From Pseudomonas yamanorum (GTDB lineage: Bacteria; Pseudomonadota; Gammaproteobacteria; Pseudomonadales; Pseudomonadaceae): a stretch of DNA of 64,000 nt. This document shows positions 16,768 to 24,956 of this stretch, piece after piece; position 1 is the first letter of the stretch, and each line of letters starts with the position of its first letter. The position numbers were made by a program, and so were the translations under genes. The DNA is taken from contig NZ_JACARE010000003.1 of NCBI RefSeq assembly GCF_013386765.1, positions 124,850-188,849 on the forward strand, in the 5' to 3' direction. Under the pieces are notes generated by a model. The model worked only from the letters and a program-made list of their open reading frames with translations, was not told where the DNA came from and made no database searches.

Positions 16768-17849
16768 GTCGATGGGGCTCCTTGTTCCAGTGGCAGAAAG
16801 ATCGAGAACGTGGTGTGGCCGGGATGGCTCTCACACTCGATCAAACCCTGGTGCTGGCTGATGATGTTCTGGGTAATGGCCAAGCCGAGCCCGGTACCGT
16901 CCGGGCGGCCGCTGACCATTGGGAAAAAGATGGTTTCCTGCAGTTCGGCCGGGATGCCCGGGCCGTTGTCGATGATCTCGACCTTGGTCACCAGGCGATG
17001 GCGCACGTGGCCGATGGTGAACTGGCGCAGGGCGCGGGTGCGCAGGCTGATGCGGCCCAGGCGCAGTTCGTTCTGGCTGCTGATGGCCTGCATGGCGTTA
17101 CGCACGATATTGAGCACCGCCTGGATCATCTGCTCGCGGTCGATCAATACGTCGGGGATGCTTGGGTCGTAGTCGCGCACCAAGGTGATGCAACCCTGGC
17201 TTTCGGCCTCCACCAGCTGGCAAACACGCTCCAAAACCTCGTGGACGTTGGTCATCGCCAGCGACGGCAGCTTGTTGGAGCCGAGCATGCGGTCTACCAG
17301 GTTACGCAGGCGGTCGGCTTCCTCGATGATGACGTTGGTGTAGTCCTTGAGGTTCTCGTCCGGCAGCTCGCGGGCCAGCAACTGTGCAGCGCCGCGAATC
17401 CCGCCCAGGGGGTTCTTGATCTCATGGGCCAGGCCGCGCACCAGCATCTTGCTGGTTTCCTGTTTGGACAGTTGCGCCTCTTCCTTGGTGATGCGCAGCA
17501 GGCGATCGCGAGGATGAACCTCCAGCAGCAGCAAGGTGGCGCCGTGGCTCAGGATCGGTGTGACCGCGTAATCCACGGTCAGGGTCTGGCCGGTGAGGGC
17601 GGTGAGCATCGCTTCGCGCTTGGTGAACGGGTGCGCTTGCTCCACGGCCTGGCGCAGCGAACTCAAGGCCTCGGCCGACTCGGTGAACAGTTCGCTGATG
17701 AATTGCCCATGGCTGCGCTGTCCGCTGATGGCCAGCAGCATCTCCGCCGCCGGGTTCATGTACTCAAGGCGCAGTTCGTCATTGAGCAGAATGGTCGCGG
17801 TGGTCAGGTTGTCGAGTAGCAGGCGGTGCAGTGCGTCGCTGATGGTCAT
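16764..17849 (-). CDS. ntrB: Nitrogen regulation sensor histidine kinase NtrB (NR(II))
   Basis: This 361-residue soluble kinase has an N-terminal PAS domain (LLDNLTTATILLNDELRLEYMNPAAEMLL), a HisKA domain with the phosphorylated His in RGLAHEIKNPLGGIRGAAQ (near residue 140), and an ATPase domain (NIVRNAMQAI, IIDNGPGIPAEL, GRPDGTGLGLAITQNI). It phosphorylates or dephosphorylates NtrC under PII control. There is no membrane segment. GAGG lies upstream of ATG 17849. Confidence 0.96.
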   Translation of the reverse strand: MTISDALHRLLLDNLTTATILLNDELRLEYMNPAAEMLLAISGQRSHGQFISELFTESAEALSSLRQAVEQAHPFTKREAMLTALTGQTLTVDYAVTPILSHGATLLLLEVHPRDRLLRITKEEAQLSKQETSKMLVRGLAHEIKNPLGGIRGAAQLLARELPDENLKDYTNVIIEEADRLRNLVDRMLGSNKLPSLAMTNVHEVLERVCQLVEAESQGCITLVRDYDPSIPDVLIDREQMIQAVLNIVRNAMQAISSQNELRLGRISLRTRALRQFTIGHVRHRLVTKVEIIDNGPGIPAELQETIFFPMVSGRPDGTGLGLAITQNIISQHQGLIECESHPGHTTFSIFLPLEQGAPST

Positions 17850-18046
17850 TAGGACCTCTTTTGGAGCAAGGCGCGGGCTTGAGGCACACGCTGATACAAG
17901 GAAAATGCAAAAACCAAACCAAAGCTCCGAAAAGAAGCGTTAAAGCCCTGAAATGGGGGCTTAAGGCGCGAAACTGTGGCGTTCTGCCAGCTTGAGCGGG
18001 AAGTTTCGAACCAAAATGGGCTGGGCAAGTGGGAAGGGTGCAGCGT

Positions 18047-18067
18047 ATCGCACCAATATAGTGCGAT
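18047..18067. promoter_or_regulatory. Candidate NtrC-binding palindrome upstream of ntrBC
   Basis: ATCGCAC (18047-18053) and GTGCGAT (18061-18067) are perfect 7-base arms separated by CAATATA. The GCAC-N7-GTGC core has the spacing of the NtrC site consensus TGCAC-N7-GTGCA. It is centred about 208 bases upstream of ntrB, a position suited to autoregulation by an enhancer-binding protein. Confidence 0.55.
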
Positions 18068-18105
18068 TTTGAAAAATCTGTTCAGGAACTCGTGTCACTG
18101 AAACC

Positions 18106-18194
18106 TGTGGGAGCTGGCTTGCCTGCGATAGCTGACTACCCGTTGGTATTTTGGTTGCTGACACACCGCTATCGCAGGCAAGCCAGCTCCCACA
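18106..18194. repeat. REP pair (REPIN)
   Basis: TGTGGGAGCTGGCTTGCCTG and its reverse complement flank a centre with CGATAGC and GCTATCG. It lies between the NtrC-like palindrome and the chorismate mutase gene. With these two elements the 366-base gap 17850-18215 is mostly explained. Confidence 0.9.
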
Positions 18195-18215
18195 CTTTTG
18201 ATTGGGTACGCAGTT

Positions 18216-18752
18216 TTAGTTCTGGTAGACACACAACTCGGCAGTGGCGCGAATCATCGCCAGTTGGTGCAGCGGGTCGTTGGCTGGTGCGTGATTGGCC
18301 TGGGCCAGCCATTGCGGACACTGCGGGTTGCTGCGCTCCGGGGTGAAGTCCGCCAGTCGTTGCAGCAGGCGTTTTTGCAGCAGGTCCAGTTTTGGGCGAA
18401 TCTGCCCGACCAAATCAGGGCGTGGGTCATTGGGCGCCTTGCCTTGCAACTGCCAATCGGACAGGTGAGCGTATTGCACCAATTTGTTTGCCTCGATCTG
18501 GGCCGAGAAAAACTGCTCGGCTTGCGCCGGTGCCAGTTTGTAGCTCGGCGCCTGGGCCACCACGCTGGCGATCACGTCCTGCTCTCGTGCACGGTCCTCG
18601 ACGGGCTTGTGGCTGTCCCATTTGCTCAGGGCCACCTGGTCGGCGATCGCCAGGCGCTCGGCGATGCTGTCGAGCAGTGGGGCGAGGGTGGGTGGTGCTG
18701 CGAATACATTGGCGCTGACGAACAGCAAGGCGAACGCAAGTCGACGTTTCAA
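18216..18752 (-). CDS. Periplasmic (secreted) chorismate mutase, AroQ-gamma type
   Basis: This 178-residue protein converts chorismate to prephenate. The AroQ helix motifs are LLDSIAERLAIADQVALSKWDSHKPVEDRAREQDVI, given here as two parts: LLDSIAERLAIADQVALSKW, with the conserved Arg and Lys, and PVEDRAREQDVI. A second half without catalytic residues (FTPERSNPQCPQWLAQA, two Cys) is typical of the exported gamma class. The start is TTG 18752: AGGAG (18764-18760) sits 7 bases upstream and a signal peptide (LKRRLAFALLFVSANVFA) follows immediately. An upstream ATG would run through a REP element and is rejected. Confidence 0.85.
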   Translation of the reverse strand: MKRRLAFALLFVSANVFAAPPTLAPLLDSIAERLAIADQVALSKWDSHKPVEDRAREQDVIASVVAQAPSYKLAPAQAEQFFSAQIEANKLVQYAHLSDWQLQGKAPNDPRPDLVGQIRPKLDLLQKRLLQRLADFTPERSNPQCPQWLAQANHAPANDPLHQLAMIRATAELCVYQN

Positions 18753-18763
18753 CGGTGATCTCC

Positions 18764-18864
18764 TGTGGGAGCGGGCTTGCCCGCGAAGGTCGTTAACGAT
18801 AACGCGTAAATATTGAAGAAATGCAGTGTCCTTGAGTTTTTCGCGGGCAAGCCCGCTCCCGCAG
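18764..18864. repeat. REP pair (REPIN)
   Basis: TGTGGGAGCGGGCTTGCCCG and CGGGCAAGCCCGCTCCCGCA in inverted orientation. The first arm directly abuts the ribosome-binding site of the chorismate mutase gene, so it lies within or at the edge of that 5' leader. Confidence 0.9.
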
Positions 18865-18876
18865 GGTTTTGCGGGC

Positions 18877-18907
18877 AAAAAAAAGACCTCCCGAAGGAGG
18901 CCTTTTT
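18877..18907 (-). terminator. Rho-independent terminator of glnA
   Basis: On the minus strand GGCCTCC-TTCG-GGAGGTC is followed by eight T residues. The stem has a stable UUCG loop and one wobble pair, and lies 28 bases after the glnA stop. The opposite strand also carries a T-run, so it could act in both directions. Confidence 0.88.
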
Positions 18908-18935
18908 CATCACGCCACTAAGCGGCGCTACCGGA

Positions 18936-20342
18936 TCAGCAGCTGTAGTACAGCTCGTATTCCAGTGGGTGTACGAAGGTGCGGACCTTGATTTCTTCTT
19001 CGCTTTTCAGGGCGATGTAGGCATCGATAAAGTCGTCGCTGAACACGCCGCCTTTGGTCAGGAACGCACGGCCCTTGTCCAGCTCTTCCAGGGCTTCTTT
19101 CAGGCTACCGCACACTTGTGGGATCTCTTTGGCCTCTTCAGGCGGCAGGTCGTACAAGTTTTTGTCGGCGGCGTCGCCAGGGTGGATCTTGTTCTGGATA
19201 CCGTCCAGGCCGGCCATTACCAGGGCAGCGAAGGCCAGGTACGGGTTGGCTGCCGGATCCGGGAAGCGGGCTTCGATACGGCGAGCGCGAGGGCTGGACA
19301 CGTAAGGAATACGGATCGAAGCGGAACGGTTGCGAGCCGAGTAGGCCAGCATTACCGGAGCTTCGAAACCTGGGACCAGACGCTTGTAGGAGTTGGTCGA
19401 CGGGTTGGTGAAGCCGTTCAGGGCCTTACCGTGCTTGATGATACCGCCGATGAAGTACAGGGCAGTGTCGGACAGGCCGGCATAACCTTCGCCAGCGAAG
19501 GTGTTCTTGCCATCTTTGGCGATGGACAGGTGAACGTGCATACCCGAACCGTTATCGCCGTACAGAGGCTTAGGCATGAAGGTCGCGGTACGGCCGTAGG
19601 CATCAGCCACGTTGTGTACGCAGTACTTCAGGGTCTGAACTTCGTCAGCCTTGGCAACCAGGGTGTTGAACTTCACACCGATTTCGTTCTGGCCGGCAGT
19701 CGCCACTTCGTGGTGGTGAACTTCGATGACCAGGCCCATCTCTTCCATGGCGTTGCACATGGAGGTACGGATTTCGTGGTCGTGGTCGAACGGAGGAACC
19801 GGGAAGTAGCCGCCTTTGATACCTGGACGGTGGCCTTTGTTGCCGCCTTCCACGTCCTGGTCGGACATCCACGAACCTTGTTCGGAGAAGATTTTGAACA
19901 TGGAGCCAGAGATGTCGGACTTGAACTTGACCGAATCAAAGATGAAGAATTCGGGTTCCGGACCTACGAATACGGTGTCACCGATACCGGTCGACTTCAG
20001 GTATTCCTCGGCACGCTTGGCGATCGCACGTGGGTCACGGTCGTAGCCTTGCATGGTCGAAGGCTCGATCACGTCGCAGACGATGATCAGCGTTGGGTCT
20101 TCGGTGAACGGGTCGAGTACGGCGGTGCTGTCGTCCGGCATCAGGATCATGTCGGAAGCTTCGATGCCTTTCCAGCCGGCAATGGAGGAGCCGTCGAACA
20201 TTTTGCCTTCTTCGAAGAAGGCGTCATCCAGCGCGTCGCGAGCCGGCATGGTCACGTGGTGCTGAGTGCCTTTTGTGTCCGTGAAGCGCAGATCAATCCA
20301 TTTGACGTCATGATCTTTGATGAGTTGAACCGACTTCGACAT
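18936..20342 (-). CDS. glnA: Glutamine synthetase, type I
   Basis: This 468-residue enzyme makes glutamine from glutamate, ammonia and ATP. GS signatures include [60 protein letters not shown] and the adenylylation segment [10 protein letters not shown] (Tyr near residue 398), so it is regulated by GlnE. ATG 20342 matches the usual N terminus [15 protein letters not shown] and has GGAGGAC upstream. A sigma-54 promoter and NtrC-like sites lie upstream, and ntrBC is in the same cluster. Confidence 0.98.
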   Translation of the reverse strand: MSKSVQLIKDHDVKWIDLRFTDTKGTQHHVTMPARDALDDAFFEEGKMFDGSSIAGWKGIEASDMILMPDDSTAVLDPFTEDPTLIIVCDVIEPSTMQGYDRDPRAIAKRAEEYLKSTGIGDTVFVGPEPEFFIFDSVKFKSDISGSMFKIFSEQGSWMSDQDVEGGNKGHRPGIKGGYFPVPPFDHDHEIRTSMCNAMEEMGLVIEVHHHEVATAGQNEIGVKFNTLVAKADEVQTLKYCVHNVADAYGRTATFMPKPLYGDNGSGMHVHLSIAKDGKNTFAGEGYAGLSDTALYFIGGIIKHGKALNGFTNPSTNSYKRLVPGFEAPVMLAYSARNRSASIRIPYVSSPRARRIEARFPDPAANPYLAFAALVMAGLDGIQNKIHPGDAADKNLYDLPPEEAKEIPQVCGSLKEALEELDKGRAFLTKGGVFSDDFIDAYIALKSEEEIKVRTFVHPLEYELYYSC

Positions 20343-20444
20343 AGTGTCCTCCGGGTGGCTTCGGGCTGGGGTAGTGGAGTTAGCCCTTAGAATGTGGGTG
20401 ATGCCGGCGCGAATACTCGACCAAGGCAACCTGCCTCACAAGAG

Positions 20445-20460
20445 AGCAAATTGCATGCCA
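20445..20460 (-). promoter_or_regulatory. Sigma-54 promoter of glnA
   Basis: On the minus strand TGGCATGCAATTTGCT matches TGGCAC-N5-TTGCW, with GG and GC separated by exactly 10 bases. It would start transcription about 90 bases upstream of the glnA start codon. Confidence 0.75.
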
Positions 20461-20500
20461 GTGCCCCGACATGGGTTTTTTGCCACAAAAACGCCCCTAT

Positions 20501-20582
20501 AAAGGTGCAATCCGCTGAAACGGAATAAATTGCGCACCGCAATGTAGCGCTTATTTTCGTTTATGACCCGTTTTGGTGCGCG
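20501..20582 (-). promoter_or_regulatory. Candidate NtrC half-sites upstream of glnA
   Basis: AAAGGTGCA (20501-20509), GCGCACCGCAATGTAGCGC (20532-20550) and, on the minus strand, CGCACCAAAACGGGTC (20581-20566) resemble full or half NtrC boxes (GCACC-N5-GGTGC). They lie 50-130 bases upstream of the sigma-54 promoter, the normal enhancer position. Individually each match is imperfect. Confidence 0.45.
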
Positions 20583-20628
20583 AAAGGTCAGTTGCATATT
20601 AACTGGTTAAACCTTGAGCGATTTCCGC

Positions 20629-20634
20629 TATAAT
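20629..20634 (+). promoter_or_regulatory. Candidate -10 box of thiI
   Basis: A perfect TATAAT at 20629-20634 is followed by CCGCGCCCCC, with the thiI start 43 bases further on. The -35 region (GTTAAA at about 17 bases) is weak. Together with the glnA promoter and NtrC sites this accounts for the 334-base divergent gap. Confidence 0.5.
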
Positions 20635-20676
20635 CCGCGCCCCCCTTTTTCGGCTGGGCCTGCGCGCGCTGTTTTC

Positions 20677-22131
20677 ATGAAATTAATCGTTAAAGTCTTC
20701 CCCGAGATCACCATCAAGAGCCGACCGGTACGGATGCGTTTCATCCGTCAATTGGCCAAGAATATCCGTGCCGTGCTCCGCGATCTGGACCCGGCGGTGG
20801 TGGTGAACGGTGTGTGGGACAATCTCGAGCTGGAAACCCGCCTCACAGACCCCAAAGCCTTGAAGGACATGACCGAGCGCCTGAGCTGCGTGCCGGGCAT
20901 CGCGCATTTCCTGCAGGTCGACGAGTACCCGCTGGGCGACTTCGACGACATCACCGAAAAGTGCAAGCAGCACTACGGCGATGTGCTGGCAGGCAAGGTG
21001 TTTTCGGTGCGCTGCAAACGCGCCGGCAAGCATCCGTTCAGCTCCATGGATGTCGAAAAATACGTCGGCAGCAAGCTGCGTCGCGAGTGCGGCGCCGCCG
21101 GAATTTCCCTGAAAGCGCCGCAAATTGAAGTGCGGATGGAAATTCGCGACCAACGGTTGTTTGTGATCCACAGCCAGCACGACAGCATCGGCGGCTACCC
21201 GCTGGGCGCCCTGGAACAGACCCTGGTATTGATGTCCGGCGGTTTCGATTCCACCGTGGCGGCCTACCAGATCATGCGCCGCGGGCTGATGAGCCACTTC
21301 TGCTTCTTTAACCTGGGCGGGCGTGCACACGAATTGGGCGTGATGGAAGTCGCGCATTACATCTGGAAGAAGTACGGCAGCTCGCAACGGGTGCTGTTTG
21401 TCAGCGTACCGTTCGAGGAAGTCCTGGGAGAAATTCTCGGGAAAGTCGATAACAGTCATATGGGCGTAGTATTGAAGCGTATGATGTTGCGCGCTGCGTC
21501 CCGAATCGCGGATCGGCTGGAAATCGACGCACTGGTCACCGGTGAAGCGATTTCCCAGGTGTCCAGCCAGACCCTGCCGAACCTGTCGTTGATCGACTCT
21601 GTGACCGAGAAGCTGGTATTGCGCCCGCTGATCGCCAGTCACAAGCAAGACATCATCGACCTGGCGACCCAGATCGGCACGGCGGATTTCGCCAAGCACA
21701 TGCCGGAATATTGCGGGGTCATCTCGGTGAACCCCAAGACCCACGCCAAGCGCAACCGCGTGGAGTACGAAGAACAACAGTTCGACATGGCGGTTCTCGA
21801 GCGTGCGCTGGAGAACGCCAAACTGGTGCCGATCGATCGGGTTATCGACGAATTGGGCCAGGATTTGCAGATCGAAGAAGTCAGCGAGGCTCTGGCCGGT
21901 CAGATCATCATCGACATCCGTCACCCGGATGCCGCTGAAGACGAGCCGCTGGAAATCGCTGGCATCGACGTACAAACGCTGCCGTTCTATGCATTGAATG
22001 CGCGTTTCAAGGAACTGGATGACAGCCGTCAGTACCTGTTGTATTGCGACAAAGGCGTGATGAGTCGCCTGCATGCCCACCATTTGCTCAGTGAGGGGCA
22101 TGCCAATGTGCGCGTTTATCGACCGAGCTAA
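20677..22131 (+). CDS. thiI: tRNA 4-thiouridine synthetase / sulfurtransferase ThiI
   Basis: This 484-residue protein adds sulfur to U8 of tRNA and feeds sulfur to the thiamine thiazole. Domains in order are an N-terminal ferredoxin-like/THUMP region (residues 1-165), a PP-loop ATP pyrophosphatase ([20 protein letters not shown] near 186) and a C-terminal rhodanese domain ([13 protein letters not shown], active-site Cys in [10 protein letters not shown] near 456). The long form with rhodanese matches E. coli ThiI (482 residues). ATG 20677 matches [15 protein letters not shown]; the upstream extension overlaps the promoter. Confidence 0.96.
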   Translation: MKLIVKVFPEITIKSRPVRMRFIRQLAKNIRAVLRDLDPAVVVNGVWDNLELETRLTDPKALKDMTERLSCVPGIAHFLQVDEYPLGDFDDITEKCKQHYGDVLAGKVFSVRCKRAGKHPFSSMDVEKYVGSKLRRECGAAGISLKAPQIEVRMEIRDQRLFVIHSQHDSIGGYPLGALEQTLVLMSGGFDSTVAAYQIMRRGLMSHFCFFNLGGRAHELGVMEVAHYIWKKYGSSQRVLFVSVPFEEVLGEILGKVDNSHMGVVLKRMMLRAASRIADRLEIDALVTGEAISQVSSQTLPNLSLIDSVTEKLVLRPLIASHKQDIIDLATQIGTADFAKHMPEYCGVISVNPKTHAKRNRVEYEEQQFDMAVLERALENAKLVPIDRVIDELGQDLQIEEVSEALAGQIIIDIRHPDAAEDEPLEIAGIDVQTLPFYALNARFKELDDSRQYLLYCDKGVMSRLHAHHLLSEGHANVRVYRPS

Positions 22132-22270
22132 GAGCCCGGGGCTGTTTGCCTGTGGCCTGCGTCACCGGCCCCCCGACTCTGCCGTCAAGCTGTAACGGCA
22201 AGGCCTGACTCTACTGTTAATCGCTGCCACGACCTGTCAGCACACCGAATCCTCTGATCGAGATACACAA

Positions 22271-24091
22271 GTGATCGAAAATCTACGCAACATCGCCATC
22301 ATTGCTCACGTTGACCATGGTAAAACCACCCTGGTAGACAAACTCCTGCGTCAATCCGGCACCCTGGAGCGCAACGAGCTCAACGACGAGCGCGTGATGG
22401 ACTCCAACGACCAGGAAAAAGAGCGCGGTATTACCATCCTGGCTAAAAACACCGCCATCAACTGGAACGGCTACCACATCAACATCGTGGATACCCCGGG
22501 CCACGCCGACTTCGGCGGCGAAGTAGAACGCGTAATGTCGATGGTTGACTCCGTTCTGCTGCTGGTTGACGCTCAAGACGGCCCTATGCCGCAAACCCGT
22601 TTCGTGACCAAGAAGGCTTTCGAAGCCGGCCTGCGTCCGATCGTGTGCATCAACAAGGTTGACCGTCCAGGCGCGCGTCCGGACTGGGTTCTGGACCAGA
22701 TCTTCGACCTGTTCGACAACCTGGGTGCTACCGAAGAACAGCTGGATTTCCAGGTGATCTACGCCTCTGCCCTGAACGGTATTGCCGGTCTGGAACACAC
22801 CGCCATGGCGGAAGACATGACCCCGCTGTACCAGGCAATCGTTGACCACGTTCCACCACCGAAGGTTGACCGTGAAGGCCCGTTCCAGATGCAAATCTCG
22901 GCACTGGACTACAACAGCTTCCTGGGTGTTATCGGCGTTGGCCGTATCGCTCGTGGTAGCGTCAAGCCGAACACCCCGGTTGTCGCCATCGGCGCCGACG
23001 GCAAGAAGCGCAACGGTCGTATCCTGAAGCTGATGGGTCACCACGGCCTGCACCGTATCGACGTTGAAGAAGCTTTCGCCGGCGACATCGTGTGCGTAAG
23101 CGGTATGGACTCGCTGTTCATCTCCGACACCCTGTGCCAGCCGGACACTGTCGAGGCGATGAAGCCTCTGACCGTTGACGAGCCAACCGTTTCCATGACC
23201 TTCCAGGTAAACGACTCGCCTTTCTGCGGTAAAGAAGGCAAGTTCGTGACTTCCCGTAACATCAAGGAACGTCTGGACAAAGAGCTGCTGTACAACGTTG
23301 CTCTGCGCGTTGAAGAAGGCGACTCCGCTGACAAGTTCAAGGTTTCCGGCCGTGGTGAGCTGCACCTCTCGGTACTGATCGAAACCATGCGTCGCGAAGG
23401 CTTCGAAATGGGCGTTGGTCGTCCGGAAGTGATCATCCGTACTGTTGACGGCGTGAAGCAGGAACCGTTTGAAAACGTGACCATCGACACCCCTGAAGAA
23501 TCCCAGGGCAAGGTCATGGAAGAGATGGGCCTGCGTAAGGGCGACCTGACCAACATGGTGCCGGATGGCAAAGGCCGTGTGCGTCTGGAATACAACATCC
23601 CTGCTCGTGGTCTGATCGGTTTCCGTAACCAGTTCCTGACCCTGACCAACGGCGCTGGCATCCTGACCTCGATCTTCGATCGCTACGACACCATGAAGTC
23701 CGGCGACATGTCCGGCCGTCAGAACGGTGTTCTGGTATCGGTAGAAACCGGCAAGGCGCTGACCTACTCCCTGGAAACCCTCCAGGCGCGTGGCAAGCTG
23801 TTCGTTGAACACGGTCAAGAGATCTACAACGGTCAGATCGTTGGCCTGAACAGCCGTGACAACGACATGGGCGTCAACCCAACCAAAGGCAAGAAGCTCG
23901 ACAACATGCGTGCTTCGGGTAAAGACGAAACCATCGCTCTGGTTCCACCTGTTCGCTTCACCCTGGAACAGGCCCTGGAATTCATCCAGGACGACGAGCT
24001 GTGCGAAGTCACGCCTAAGTCGATCCGCCTGCGTAAGAAGATCCTGGACGAAGGCGAGCGTACCCGCGCTGCCAAGAAAGCCAAGAACTGA
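22271..24091 (+). CDS. typA: Ribosome-associated GTPase TypA/BipA
   Basis: This 606-residue translational GTPase helps 50S assembly and stress adaptation. The G motifs are [14 protein letters not shown] (G1), [11 protein letters not shown] (G2), [12 protein letters not shown] (G3) and [12 protein letters not shown] (G4). The C-terminal BipA-specific region ([21 protein letters not shown]) is intact. The start is GTG 22271 ([17 protein letters not shown]). Codon choice is biased toward T-ending Val and Arg codons, typical of highly expressed genes. A strong terminator follows. Confidence 0.97.
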   Translation: MIENLRNIAIIAHVDHGKTTLVDKLLRQSGTLERNELNDERVMDSNDQEKERGITILAKNTAINWNGYHINIVDTPGHADFGGEVERVMSMVDSVLLLVDAQDGPMPQTRFVTKKAFEAGLRPIVCINKVDRPGARPDWVLDQIFDLFDNLGATEEQLDFQVIYASALNGIAGLEHTAMAEDMTPLYQAIVDHVPPPKVDREGPFQMQISALDYNSFLGVIGVGRIARGSVKPNTPVVAIGADGKKRNGRILKLMGHHGLHRIDVEEAFAGDIVCVSGMDSLFISDTLCQPDTVEAMKPLTVDEPTVSMTFQVNDSPFCGKEGKFVTSRNIKERLDKELLYNVALRVEEGDSADKFKVSGRGELHLSVLIETMRREGFEMGVGRPEVIIRTVDGVKQEPFENVTIDTPEESQGKVMEEMGLRKGDLTNMVPDGKGRVRLEYNIPARGLIGFRNQFLTLTNGAGILTSIFDRYDTMKSGDMSGRQNGVLVSVETGKALTYSLETLQARGKLFVEHGQEIYNGQIVGLNSRDNDMGVNPTKGKKLDNMRASGKDETIALVPPVRFTLEQALEFIQDDELCEVTPKSIRLRKKILDEGERTRAAKKAKN

Positions 24092-24110
24092 GTTAACTCA
24101 GGCTGAATGA

Positions 24111-24147
24111 AAAACGCCCCCGGTCGAAAGGCCGGGGGCGTTTTTTT
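24111..24147 (+). terminator. Rho-independent terminator of typA
   Basis: AAAACGCCCCCGG and CCGGGGGCGTTTT pair around TCGAAAGG, followed by a run of seven T residues, 20 bases after the stop codon. Confidence 0.93.
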
Positions 24148-24181
24148 GTGCCTGCAGTTTTTGTGGTGACTGCGACGGCCT

Positions 24182-24257
24182 CATCGCGGGCAAGCCCGGC
24201 TCCCACATTTTGATAGATGAAACATTCAACTGTGGGAGCTGGCTTGCCTGCGATAGG
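24182..24257. repeat. REP pair in inside-out orientation
   Basis: The arms are reversed relative to most copies here: ATCGCGGGCAAGCCCGGCTC comes first and TGTGGGAGCTGGCTTGCCTG second, separated by about 30 bases. It lies between typA and the convergent YkgJ-family gene. Confidence 0.88.
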
Positions 24258-24286
24258 GCCCTCAAGGCCCCCCCCAAAAATCCGGG

Positions 24287-24721
24287 TCAGAACTTGTCGA
24301 GGGTCTTGAACTTGGTCTCGCGCACCACTTCCTTCGGCTTGTACGCGCAATACCCCGGCCGCGGTCCGATTTTCGGGTGATTGCGGCAAGTATCCGGGCG
24401 CTTGTCATAAATAGTGCAGAAGCGGCTCTTACGATCCAGGTACAGGCAATCGTTGTTGCTCATGCGCTGCAGGGTAAAGATCTCGGATTTGGCGTTGAAG
24501 CGCTCGACGATACCTTCCTTCTGCAAGCGCTTGGCGATGTTCTTCGGCGGGTCGCCACGCTCGAACTCATCGACGATGCCGATACGGATCAGGTCCTTGA
24601 TCTTCACCTCAACCGGCAGGGTGCAGCAGCTCGACACGCAGCCGCCACACATATGGCTTGAGTATTTCTGCCAGGTCTCGAGACGGTCGAGTTCCGCGGC
24701 GGCGATCAGTTGAGGCTTCAT
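24287..24721 (-). CDS. YkgJ family cysteine cluster protein
   Basis: This 144-residue soluble protein has the CxxCxxxCC pattern (HMCGGCVSSCCTLPVEV, residues ~23-39) and later cysteines in NDCLYLDRKSRFCTIYD and RPDTCRNHP. This fits the YkgJ/UPF0153 family, which binds Zn or Fe and whose cellular role is unknown. ATG 24721 (MKPQLIAAAELDRLE) is chosen; the upstream extension is not protein-like. It is convergent with typA and divergent from glgP. Confidence 0.85.
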   Translation of the reverse strand: MKPQLIAAAELDRLETWQKYSSHMCGGCVSSCCTLPVEVKIKDLIRIGIVDEFERGDPPKNIAKRLQKEGIVERFNAKSEIFTLQRMSNNDCLYLDRKSRFCTIYDKRPDTCRNHPKIGPRPGYCAYKPKEVVRETKFKTLDKF

Positions 24722-24956
24722 CAGGTTTCCAAGAGGGGTGTTATCCGGCGCGGGATCATACCGGAATTGGTGTTTTTTTGAACAATATCTTCCGGGTTTC
24801 AGCTCGAAGGCTGCGCCGAGCCACAAACGGGCACGGCCCCTGCATCAAATTCCCGCAAAGGTGAATGAGTTAAAAAACTGCCGAACCAGAGCGTCTACCG
24901 TCTGTCAGACCGTCTAGGCTCTAGCAACTCCTTCTATCTCGCCCGAGGTCGCATCG

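Noticed and set aside
18816..18878. Longer chorismate mutase start at 18878
   Set aside because: The added residues run through a REP arm and lack a signal peptide; TTG 18752 has a strong ribosome-binding site followed by a clear signal sequence.
24722..24956. Riboswitch or small RNA before glgP
   Set aside because: Apart from the short palindrome and repeats reported, I see no conserved aptamer-like structure.
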